A DNA stretch of 6,332 nt from a bacterium (GTDB taxonomy: Bacteria > Patescibacteria > Paceibacteria > UBA9973), in the NCBI GenBank assembly GCA_021813235.1, contig JAKALG010000050.1, forward strand, positions 1 through 6,332, read 5' to 3'. Shown one piece after another: positions 1-4,051 of the stretch. The translations under genes were made by a program, and so were the position numbers. Numbering within the stretch: the stretch's first letter is position 1; every line of letters starts with the position of its first letter. The notes under the pieces are model-generated. The model ran no database searches and was not told where the DNA came from. It worked only from the letters and a program-made list of their open reading frames with translations.

Positions 1-1
1 T

Positions 2-214
2 GTTGGCAAAGGAAAAATCGGAAAGTTCGACACAATCCGTATAGGCTTAAATGCCGAAAAACTTCCACAACCCAATGAACGAGGTTACATAAATCTCGTT
101 GTGGCGCAAATGAAGGAGACGGACAAGTGGGGCAATACACATACCGTCTATGTTGATGATTACCAGAAAAAATCACACGGTGAATTTCAAAATTCCGATG
201 GATTGCCGTTTTAG
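2..214 (+). CDS. C-terminal fragment of a phage ssDNA-binding-like protein
   Basis: The reading frame enters from the left edge and stops with TAG, giving 70 residues and no start in the window. The visible part reads KFDTIRIGLNAEKLP, then GYINLVVAQMKETDKWGNTHTVYVDD, and ends in ...SDGLPF. A beta-rich body with a short acidic tail finishing in a DGLPF/DDLPF-type tip is what phage single-stranded-DNA-binding proteins show; in known SSBs that tip recruits partner proteins. The KETDKWGNTH-VYVDD stretch is of a kind I associate with small phage DNA-binding or replication accessory proteins. The next gene, two bases downstream, is a NinB-like recombination protein, a usual neighbour of an SSB. Only the C-terminus is available, so the family assignment is an inference. 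Confidence 0.6.
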   Translation, partial: VGKGKIGKFDTIRIGLNAEKLPQPNERGYINLVVAQMKETDKWGNTHTVYVDDYQKKSHGEFQNSDGLPF

Positions 215-216
215 AT

Positions 217-630
217 ATGCCACTACACCGAGAATTTATCCGCACAGTTCAAGACGATAAAGTTATCCTGTCCTTGCCTGAATTTAAGGGCAGGGCGGTG
301 ATAATCACGGTTGAGCCTAAACCGAGCAAGCGCAGTCTCAGGGCGAATCGGTATTACTTTGGCGCATTGGTGAGGGCTATTAGTGGTTATACGGGAATGA
401 CGGTTGAGCAGGTTCACGATTACATAAAGGAAACCCTGAACAAGCAAGAAGTATTAGACCCGATAACCAAGCAGAACATATTTATTGCGGGTAGCACGGC
501 TAATATGCGAAGTTTTGAATTTGCTGAATTGGTTACTAAAGTTCAGGAAGTCTGCGATAAATTGGGCATACAATACGGAACAGTAGATGAATACTACGAT
601 TCATTAGAAAGGGATGACAATGAGCAATAA
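217..630 (+). CDS. NinB-like phage recombination protein
   Basis: The product has 137 residues. Residues 38-72 (SKRSLRANRYYFGALVRAI, then GYT-MTVEQVHDYIKETL) carry the signature of the NinB/Orf family of phage recombination mediators: a basic patch, N-RYY-G, then a helix with EQVHDYIK. A serine/threonine-rich segment (STANMRSFEFAELV, about 93-106) and a helix ending in LGI (about 116-118) match the C-terminal half of that family. Lambda NinB/Orf acts with SSB in recombination-dependent repair, and here the gene directly follows an SSB-like tail. The start at 217 lies two bases after the upstream stop with no clear Shine-Dalgarno site, so translation is probably coupled. The length is normal for the family. 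The match is by motif only. Confidence 0.72.
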   Translation: MPLHREFIRTVQDDKVILSLPEFKGRAVIITVEPKPSKRSLRANRYYFGALVRAISGYTGMTVEQVHDYIKETLNKQEVLDPITKQNIFIAGSTANMRSFEFAELVTKVQEVCDKLGIQYGTVDEYYDSLERDDNEQ

Positions 631-835
631 AACCTCACAGAACATTTTGATTCTCGACTATCTCAAACAAGGCAATACACTCACTCCACTCGAAGCCCTG
701 AATATGTTTGATTGTTGGCGGCTTGGGTCGGTGATACATAAACTGAGAAAGCGTGGTTTTCAGATTAAAACCAAGATATGGGAGACCCCAAGCGGAAAGC
801 ACGTGGCTGAGTATAGGCTTGTAGGGCAATCTTAG
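620..835 (+). CDS. Small winged helix-turn-helix DNA-binding protein (HTH_39-like)
   Basis: The product is 71 residues from ATG 620. An in-frame ATG at 614 exists, but the GAAAGGG at 607-613 lies six bases before 620 and abuts 614, so 620 is preferred. The sequence fits the small phage winged-helix family: SQNILILDYLKQGNTLTPLEALNMFDCWRLGSVIHKLRKRGFQI. It has a first helix, a turn with L-TPLEAL, a recognition-type helix with C-RLGSVIH-LRKRG, and a closing hairpin ending VAEYRL. Proteins of this type are common in phage early regions and are thought to bind DNA. The gene overlaps the NinB-like gene by 11 bases and is the last of its operon, since an intrinsic terminator follows about 30 bases after the stop. 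Its target is unknown. Confidence 0.75.
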   Translation: MSNKTSQNILILDYLKQGNTLTPLEALNMFDCWRLGSVIHKLRKRGFQIKTKIWETPSGKHVAEYRLVGQS

Positions 836-862
836 GCACGATATTTGCCGTTTGTAATCTTT

Positions 863-890
863 GCAAGACAAGGTTTTTCCTTGCTTTTTT
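863..890 (+). terminator. Intrinsic terminator closing the ssb-like/ninB/HTH operon
   Basis: CAAGG at 869-873 pairs with CCTTG at 879-883 around a T5 loop, and C plus six T follow (884-890). An alternative pairing, GCAAG 863-867 with CTTGC 880-884, gives the same end point. The position, about 30 bases past the stop of the winged-helix gene, fits a transcription end. Confidence 0.7.
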
Positions 891-960
891 CGAGTTCACA
901 TGGTAACTTGTAGTAGTCATATCAGAGGGCAACAATGAAACTAAAAAATTATGAATCTTC

Positions 961-1030
961 TCCCGATGTTCGGCAATGCGACCTTCTGATTGCTTTCCCT
1001 TCCTATTCGCAAAGCTGGCATCGGGATTTT
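961..1030 (+). repeat. 8-bp inverted repeat with inner hairpin and T-tract
   Basis: TCCCGATG (961-968) and CATCGGGA (1019-1026) are perfectly complementary and are followed by TTTTATTG. Inside, GCAAT (973-977) can pair with ATTGC (988-992). This could be a long-loop terminator or part of a larger structured RNA just upstream of the tRNA-like gene. A 33-codon frame (934-1035) after AGAGGGC crosses the whole structure; I do not call it a gene. CTCCCGATG (960-968) recurs at 2346-2354 in another structured gap. Confidence 0.45.
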
Positions 1031-1042
1031 TATTGATTCGGT

Positions 1043-1116
1043 GGACGTGTCGTATCTAATTGGTAGTACGGCGAGGAAATAAACTTGAGGTGTCGGTTCG
1101 AGTCCGACCACGTTCA
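1043..1116 (+). tRNA. tRNA-like gene with aberrant anticodon arm (possible pseudo-tRNA)
   Basis: A cloverleaf can be drawn for most of the molecule. The acceptor GGACGTG (1043-1049) pairs with CACGTTC (1109-1115), with one G-U. The D arm is GTAT/GTAC around a loop holding TTGGTA. The T arm GTCGG/CCGAC (1092-1096/1104-1108) encloses a canonical TTCGAGT loop, and the discriminator is A1116. The acceptor helix can extend by two more pairs (1041-1042 with 1116-1117). The anticodon arm is wrong: the best pairing is CGAG with CTTG, only four pairs, around an eight-base loop GAAATAAA that lacks U33 in its usual place, so no anticodon can be assigned. CCA is not encoded (ACAAG follows). It may be a decayed phage tRNA, an unusual eight-base-loop tRNA, or a tRNA-like domain of a larger RNA. 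Confidence 0.6.
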
Positions 1117-1220
1117 CAAGATTTAATCGTGGCTACGCATTGAGGGTAGGATAATATGAGCAATGTCTCGCGGACAAAAATAGGAGAAGTCGTCCCGCTA
1201 AATATTTCCTGAGCGACCTA

Positions 1221-1243
1221 AACGTAGCTACGTTATTACGTAG
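1221..1243. repeat. 14-bp palindrome with overlapping alternative hairpin
   Basis: AACGTAGCTACGTT (1221-1234) is a perfect palindrome. Its right half, CTACGT (1228-1233), can instead pair with ACGTAG (1238-1243) across a TATT loop, because ACGTAG occurs on both sides. This could be a dimeric protein-binding site or a switching hairpin. The 12-mer AGCTACGTTATT within it (1226-1237) recurs exactly at 1365-1376. Confidence 0.6.
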
Positions 1244-1281
1244 TTTGTAGATTCATAGAATCCGGTGGATGATTCCTTTTG

Positions 1282-1416
1282 GTGAGCAACCGCCCCAACG
1301 AGATTGGGAACATTGGAAGCAAGAAAATCCAGCGTTGGAACAAAGTCTATGATGAGCCAAAACAAGCTACGTTATTCGGGCAGATGGTGGTGGCGAGAGT
1401 TTGCGACATTCCCTGA
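1282..1416 (+). CDS. Doubtful 44-residue ORF in the structured gap
   Basis: From GTG 1282 the frame is open for 44 codons to TGA. It reads SNRPNEIGNIGSKKIQRWNKVYDEPKQATLF, then ...VARVCDIP, a mixed composition that looks protein-like. A GGTGGA (1264-1269) lies about 12 bases upstream and would be a weak ribosome binding site; the start is not ATG. The second copy of the 12-base repeat (1365-1376) falls inside it and encodes part of KQATLF. No family is recognised. It could be a real small gene, the remnant of a longer decayed gene, or a chance frame within a structured RNA region. Confidence 0.28.
   Translation: MSNRPNEIGNIGSKKIQRWNKVYDEPKQATLFGQMVVARVCDIP
1365..1376. repeat. Second copy of 12-base direct repeat AGCTACGTTATT
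   Basis: This is identical to 1226-1237, 139 bases upstream. The core GCTACG also occurs at 1132, 1442, 2680, 2980, 3001 and 6279, and as its reverse complement at 1223 and 2749. Nearly all copies are outside confidently called genes, so a dispersed intergenic element is more likely than chance. Confidence 0.6.
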
Positions 1417-1503
1417 TAAGGGCGTATGAGTCCACGGACTGGCTACGCAGATATATACGCACTCACACCGCCTGCTCTGCCCTCAACAAAAGGAGAAAGA
1501 AAA

Positions 1504-1827
1504 ATGTTTATAGAAGTTAAGGATAAGTTATTAGATTTTACGGTGCTAATTAGTGCCGCAAAAGAAGAAGCAATAAAAGATTTAATTAAAAAAAACCGCG
1601 TCGAATTTGACAAACTTCTGGTTAAACATTTCAAAAAGATTTTAGTGGTTGAGGACTCAGAGCGAAGGTCTGAGGAATCTTTTACTTGTCCCTGTGGTGG
1701 TGAAATTAAAAAGACGGAGAGACTTTCAAGTGGAACACGCTATAAAGATGGAGAAGAAATATATATGTGCACCACCTGCGGGTATCAAAATACTCTGCAC
1801 CTTATGATAATACGAGAAAAGAAATGA
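1504..1827 (+). CDS. 107-residue zinc-ribbon protein
   Basis: The start is ATG 1504, eight bases after AGGAG (1491-1495). The frame extends back to 1426, but that part covers the GCTACGC gap sequence and has no ribosome binding site. Residues 1-50 are charged and probably helical (EEAIKDLIKKNRVEFDKLL). Residues 60-107 hold a four-cysteine zinc-ribbon pattern: C62-x-C64 (CPCGG) and C89-x2-C92 (CTTCG), with a beta-type tail LHLMIIREKK. Such domains bind zinc and often contact nucleic acid or protein, but no specific family is recognised. It is the first gene of a four-gene run with overlapping ends; the next gene starts inside its stop (ATGA at 1824-1827). Confidence 0.75.
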   Translation: MFIEVKDKLLDFTVLISAAKEEAIKDLIKKNRVEFDKLLVKHFKKILVVEDSERRSEESFTCPCGGEIKKTERLSSGTRYKDGEEIYMCTTCGYQNTLHLMIIREKK

Positions 1828-1970
1828 AACCCTGTAAACCAAGAAAATATGAACCAAGCGGATATTTTCAGCATTGCGAATGGGTCCATAAAATGGCAAA
1901 AACTCACATTCAAAAAAAGTGTAAGCGGTGTGGATTGTATCACATTTGGACTCGAAAAAAACGAAAATGA
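1824..1970 (+). CDS. 48-residue Cys/His-rich basic protein
   Basis: The start at 1824 makes an ATGA overlap with the stop of the upstream zinc-ribbon gene, a strong sign of coupled translation. An in-frame ATG at 1767 lies deep in that gene and is rejected. The protein is highly basic. It has C18-x3-H22 (HCEWVH) and C33-x2-C36 (KKCKRCGLYHIW), which could form one zinc site, and ends in a lysine/arginine tail (RKKRK). Compact knuckles with a CGLYHIW-like end occur in small phage proteins of unknown role. The charge suggests nucleic-acid contact. The next gene overlaps its stop in the same way. Confidence 0.68.
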   Translation: MKPCKPRKYEPSGYFQHCEWVHKMAKTHIQKKCKRCGLYHIWTRKKRK

Positions 1971-2143
1971 AACTCGCTAAGCTCGTTATTCTTCCCTATT
2001 ATATGCTCAAATTTTTTGGGATAACCCTTCACTATATGCCCAAATACACGTTAAAGAATCTTTCTATCGTGTTGAGAACTAATTGGCGAGATGCAAATTT
2101 AAAGTTTTCTTTTACACGGTGGGGTCGTCATGACCAAGAATAG
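1967..2143 (+). CDS. 58-residue basic protein with hydrophobic N-terminus
   Basis: ATG 1967 overlaps the previous stop as ATGA (1967-1970). An earlier in-frame ATG at 1928 would overlap that gene much further and is not preferred. Residues 3-24 (LAKLVILPYYMLKFFGITLHYM) are hydrophobic with scattered charges and could lie in or on a membrane. The rest is basic and aromatic (WRDANLKFSFTRWGRHD). It has no cysteines, unlike its neighbours. The product is not recognised. Support comes from its place in the overlapping run: the following zinc-knuckle gene starts 14 bases before its stop. Confidence 0.5.
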   Translation: MKLAKLVILPYYMLKFFGITLHYMPKYTLKNLSIVLRTNWRDANLKFSFTRWGRHDQE

Positions 2144-2291
2144 CGAAGATGCATTGATGCCCACAGAAACAACTAAGCCCGTGCTTAGTATTTGCCCGAA
2201 TTGCGGGCTTGAAACCGTGCAAGGATATGTCCAATGCTGGAGATGTGGAAAGAATATCTTAATTATAATTCCTCGTGGCAACCCTAAATAG
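2130..2291 (+). CDS. 53-residue zinc-ribbon protein
   Basis: ATG 2130 follows GGTGGGG (2118-2124) at five bases and overlaps the preceding gene by 14 bases. The protein has a textbook four-cysteine ribbon: C22-x2-C25 (ICPNCG) and C36-x2-C39 (CWRCGK), separated by a short beta hairpin (LETVQGYVQ). A polar leader of about 20 residues precedes it, and a hydrophobic strand with a basic tail (ILIIIPRGNPK) follows. Such isolated zinc ribbons are common in phage and bacterial genomes; the function is not predictable from this alone. It ends the 1504-2291 operon. A small hairpin (CCCTA/TAGGG, 2282-2293) overlaps the stop but has no T-tract, so it is not a terminator. Confidence 0.7.
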   Translation: MTKNSEDALMPTETTKPVLSICPNCGLETVQGYVQCWRCGKNILIIIPRGNPK

Positions 2292-2299
2292 GGGGTGAA

Positions 2300-2366
2300 A
2301 TCGGGCGGGAATTTCTATCTCGTTAGTAATTTTACGCGGACACTGCTCCCGATGCTGTTGGTGTCC
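2300..2366 (+). other. Possible H-type pseudoknot
   Basis: ATCGGG (2300-2305) can pair with CCCGAT (2348-2353), which lies in the loop of a second 6-bp stem, GGACAC (2338-2343) with GTGTCC (2361-2366). The two stems interlock, as in an H-type pseudoknot with a 32-base first loop. It lies just upstream of a small ORF with a good ribosome binding site, so it might be a leader structure. Six-base pairings can arise by chance, and no known riboswitch is recognised. Confidence 0.3.
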
Positions 2367-2396
2367 CTGCCACGGGGTTAATTTGAGGAAATAACA

Positions 2397-2519
2397 ATGT
2401 TCATGACCCAAGAATATCTCTGTATAGCCTGTAAGCGTGGATTTAGGCTATTTCATTACAGGAATTACTTCAAAGCCCTGAATACACGAATTGGAACGGT
2501 CTATTTGTGCTTAAACTAA
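2397..2519 (+). CDS. 40-residue cysteine-containing small protein
   Basis: ATG 2397 lies eight bases after GAGG (2385-2388). The product begins MFMTQEYLCIACKRGFRLFH, with C9-x2-C12 like the first knuckle of a zinc ribbon. A basic/aromatic middle follows (RLFHYRNYFKALNTR), and the end is VYLCLN, with a single C38. A complete ribbon would need a second pair, so the protein looks cut short two residues after its third cysteine. The stop TAA is directly followed by the first base of a strong RNA stem at 2520. It may be a genuine tiny gene, a truncated ribbon, or a chance frame. The ribosome binding site and composition favour a real or recently real gene. Confidence 0.5.
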   Translation: MFMTQEYLCIACKRGFRLFHYRNYFKALNTRIGTVYLCLN

Positions 2520-2617
2520 TTCCGGTGAGAATCCCCCTAACCGTGAGGCGGGGGCACGACACCATAAGTCGAGTAGGCTTATGAAATCTCGCCGGAAAGA
2601 TTTTTTATTTTTCTCTT
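2520..2617 (+). ncRNA. Three-way-junction RNA structure ending in T-tract (terminator or regulatory RNA)
   Basis: An 11-bp closing stem is formed by TTCCGGTGAGA (2520-2530) and TCTCGCCGGAA (2587-2597), with one G-U. Inside it sit two arms. CCCCC/GGGGG (2533-2537/2550-2554) is capped by CC-GTGA-GG, a GNRA tetraloop. CATAAG/CTTATG (2563-2568/2578-2583) has a nine-base loop. Junction strands are AT, CACGACAC and AAA. A tract of TTTTTTATTTTT starts four bases after the closing stem, so it can end transcription of the upstream small ORF. The elaborate interior is more than a terminator needs. The words CCGGTGAGAATCC recall cobalamin riboswitches, but the rest does not fit. Confidence 0.6.
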
Positions 2618-2621
2618 GCTT

Positions 2622-2650
2622 TTGACGATTTGTCTGTTTATATTTGTAGT
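2622..2650 (+). promoter_or_regulatory. Candidate sigma70-type promoter for the pseudoknotted RNA
   Basis: TTGACG (2622-2627) and TGTAGT (2645-2650) are separated by 17 bases: five of six and four of six matches to the consensus boxes. Transcription would start near 2657-2659, just before the interlocked stems, and after the T-tract of the preceding structure. Confidence 0.4.
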
Positions 2651-2657
2651 GCGAATA

Positions 2658-2783
2658 GTCATTGAAAACCAAATTTTATGCTACGAACAAATTACATATT
2701 ATCATTTTATAACCCGCAAGTTTGCCCGCAGGGGCTATTGGCATTGTTCGTAGCAATGACTTTCGCGCTTGCGGGTTTTTTAT
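2658..2783 (+). ncRNA. Candidate self-contained small RNA with interlocked stems and terminator
   Basis: Stem A is a perfect 12-bp pairing of TGCTACGAACAA (2679-2690) with TTGTTCGTAGCA (2744-2755). Stem B is a perfect 10-bp pairing of AACCCGCAAG (2711-2720) with CTTGCGGGTT (2768-2777). B begins inside the loop of A and ends after it, so the stems interlock as a pseudoknot. A small hairpin GCCC-GCAG-GGGC (2724-2735) sits between. Stem B runs straight into TTTTTT (2776-2781), so B doubles as the terminator stem. With the candidate promoter upstream, this predicts an RNA of about 125 bases. No significant ORF lies in it. No known family is recognised; 12- and 10-bp perfect pairings are far beyond chance in this span. 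Confidence 0.62.
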
Positions 2784-2859
2784 TTTAATTAACGGTGATG
2801 TAGAGAGCCAGTAAATCAGCCAACAAAAGCATATTCTCGCCCTTAATCATAATCGAAAT

Positions 2860-2926
2860 GATTGTGTTACTTTCCGACTATTGCGCGGATTGGTTCTGGT
2901 AAAAATTTTAATTCAGAAACACAATC
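2860..2926. repeat. 9-bp inverted repeat, possible third RNA structure
   Basis: GATTGTGTT (2860-2868) pairs with AACACAATC (2918-2926). Inside, TTCTG (2894-2898) can pair with CAGAA (2914-2918), competing at one base. Just upstream, AATCAT (2845-2850) can pair with ATGATT (2858-2863). No T-tract follows, and nothing in this stretch looks coding. Confidence 0.4.
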
Positions 2927-2960
2927 GGAGCATTGCCCATCCCACCGAGCAGTAACAATA

Positions 2961-2974
2961 GGGGGGTAGGGGGG
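2961..2974 (+). other. G-rich tract, two runs of six G
   Basis: Two GGGGGG runs (2961-2966 and 2969-2974) are separated by TA. Each run could supply two G-triplets, so an intramolecular G-quadruplex with tight loops, or a two-strand one, is possible. The surroundings are AT-rich, which makes the tract stand out. It lies about 100 bases before the start of the 3073-5890 operon on the sense strand. Confidence 0.5.
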
Positions 2975-2979
2975 TAAAG

Positions 2980-3020
2980 CTACGCTGAGAAACGCGTATG
3001 GCTACGCTTCGCTCGCCATA
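2980..3020. repeat. GCTACGC repeats with alternative hairpins
   Basis: GCTACGC occurs at 2980-2986 and 3001-3007, with GCGTA (2994-2998) between. GCGTA can pair with TACGC on either side; the right-hand choice makes a 5-bp hairpin with a TGGC loop. A competing 6-bp stem joins TATGGC (2997-3002) to GCCATA (3015-3020). The arrangement resembles the 1221-1243 element. It sits in the leader of the large downstream operon, 53 bases before its first start. Confidence 0.5.
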
Positions 3021-3072
3021 TATATCTATGTGAAAAGATTGTTAAAAGATGAAAACTAAAAGGAGAAACAAT

Positions 3073-3534
3073 ATGAGTCATCACGGAGACAAACCAGAAT
3101 TGAGCAAACGGTTTGAGGAATTTCTCAAGACGGTACCGCGAAGTAGTGGATTGAAAGAAAGTCCGCTTGGTAATACCGGAAATTGCACACCCATATTCGG
3201 TGCAACGGGCAAGTTCCCCAATGGTAAATTAAACGAAAACGATGAGGGTGAAATTCGCATAGGCATTAGAGCTGATTCTAATGGAATAGTAACAATGAAT
3301 TTCGGCAAACCTACGGCTTGGATTGGTTTTACGAAGAAACAGGCTTATCAAATCGGCGAACTATTGATAAAGGATGCTTTACCGACAGACGTTAAATCGG
3401 AATTGGATTTTTTGAGAGAAATATGGGATAGTCTTTCAAAATCAAAACATGCATTGGGTATGGAATTGCTTTTGAACGAAATCTCGTTGCGTATAGCTTA
3501 TCTATTACAGTTTTCTGCGGAGGGAGACAAATAA
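3073..3534 (+). CDS. Conserved phage hypothetical protein, 153 residues
   Basis: ATG 3073 follows AAGGAGA (3058-3064) at eight bases. An in-frame ATG at 3049 precedes that site and is rejected. Residues about 31-60 are glycine/asparagine-rich (GNTGNCTPIFGATGKFPNGKLNENDEGE). The region DEGEIRIGIRADSNGIVTMNFGKPTAWIGFTKKQAYQIGELL resembles a short beta-sandwich-plus-helix segment seen in hypothetical proteins of environmental phages (EGEIR...FGKP-AWIG...A..L...L). The C-terminal third is helical (SELDFLREIWDSLSKSKHALGMELLLNEISLRIAYLL). No enzymatic motif is visible. It is first in an operon; its C-terminal bases carry GGAGGGAGA, the ribosome binding site of the next gene, whose ATG follows the stop directly. 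Confidence 0.72.
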   Translation: MSHHGDKPELSKRFEEFLKTVPRSSGLKESPLGNTGNCTPIFGATGKFPNGKLNENDEGEIRIGIRADSNGIVTMNFGKPTAWIGFTKKQAYQIGELLIKDALPTDVKSELDFLREIWDSLSKSKHALGMELLLNEISLRIAYLLQFSAEGDK

Positions 3535-3681
3535 ATGAAAATAACAAAAGTCTTGGTCAAGGAATTTGAATATCAACAAAAGGAATTTGGTACAAGAACG
3601 GCAATATATAATTTAATTTGGTCTATCACTGCTGATTTGTTAAAAGACATCGGAATTAAGCATATAAAAACGAGGGGATGA
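3535..3681 (+). CDS. 48-residue hypothetical protein
   Basis: The start at 3535 touches the stop of the upstream gene (TAA-ATG) and is preceded by GGAGGGAGA (3519-3527), one of the strongest Shine-Dalgarno sites in the window. The product (MKITKVLVKEFEYQQKEFGT... to ...IGIKHIKTRG) is charged, and reads as an N-terminal strand followed by a helix (NLIWSITADLLKDIGI). No domain, cysteine cluster or membrane segment is evident. The stop overlaps the leader of the next gene, which starts two bases later after GAGGGG (3672-3677). Gene status rests on its position and ribosome binding sites; the function is unknown. Confidence 0.6.
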   Translation: MKITKVLVKEFEYQQKEFGTRTAIYNLIWSITADLLKDIGIKHIKTRG

Positions 3682-3682
3682 C

Positions 3683-4015
3683 ATGAGGGAATTAACATTA
3701 TTTGAGAGAGTTATATCTTGGTTTGCCAGACTTTGTTTTAAGAGCCTTCTTTCCTTATCACATAGAACCGAAGAGGAATATTGGCAAGAAGTATATGAAC
3801 TTGAAAAAATGGCACGGGGGGATTATTGGCATGATATTAACGACGGAATGCCTAATTACGACGGCAGATATTTATGTTTTGTAGAAAAAACAGAGCCATG
3901 CGGGAATATTTATCATTTTCAGCAGATTTGTGTCTGTAATATGAATCAATGGGTTACGGATTCTACAGAGAGGGTGATGTTTTGGAATAAATTGGGAGAG
4001 AGTCCAAATTGGTAA
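3683..4015 (+). CDS. DUF551-like phage protein
   Basis: The product has 110 residues, from ATG 3683, five bases after GAGGGG. The N-terminal 45 residues are helical (LTLFERVISWFARLCFKSLLSLSHRTEEEYWQEVYELEK cut by a polar turn). Residues 49-110 match the layout of the small DUF551 domain of phage proteins: YWHDINDGMPNYDGRYLCFVE (W-x2-I-D-x-MP...G-YL), a central strand with a ICVCNMNQW turn, then ERVMFWNKLGESP in place of the usual THW-PLPEPP ending. DUF551 proteins are common in phage early/accessory regions and have no established function. The N-terminal helical extension is not part of the usual domain. It gives strong support for a phage origin. Confidence 0.7.
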   Translation: MRELTLFERVISWFARLCFKSLLSLSHRTEEEYWQEVYELEKMARGDYWHDINDGMPNYDGRYLCFVEKTEPCGNIYHFQQICVCNMNQWVTDSTERVMFWNKLGESPNW

Positions 4016-4051
4016 AACCCTGATAGAATGTTCATTAGAAGAAAAAACAGA

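Noticed and set aside
934..1035. 33-codon ORF after AGAGGGC
   Set aside because: It lies wholly across the 961-1026 inverted repeat, is very short and has no recognisable product; RNA structure explains the stretch equally well.
1426..1503. Longer N-terminus for the 1504 zinc-ribbon gene
   Set aside because: No ribosome binding site precedes 1426, the segment contains a GCTACGC gap motif, and AGGAG lies ideally before 1504.
2520..2597. Cobalamin riboswitch, from the words CCGGTGAGAATCC and a CGCC-like end
   Set aside because: The conserved B12-box and core arrangement cannot be found, no cobalamin-related gene follows, and the strong three-way fold accounts for the sequence better.
2711..2735. 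Twister-sister ribozyme, from ACCCGCAAG followed by a GC-rich hairpin
   Set aside because: Only a nine-base word matches what I recall; the rest of the required internal loops and arms cannot be placed, and the same bases form the perfect stem B.
836..3072. CRISPR array, IS element or retron
   Set aside because: No regularly spaced repeats, no terminal inverted repeats flanking a transposase, and no reverse transcriptase or cas gene are visible; the inverted repeats form local RNA-type stems instead.
3702..3884. 60-codon ORF in a second + frame
   Set aside because: It lies inside the DUF551-like gene, which has the better ribosome binding site and a recognisable domain.
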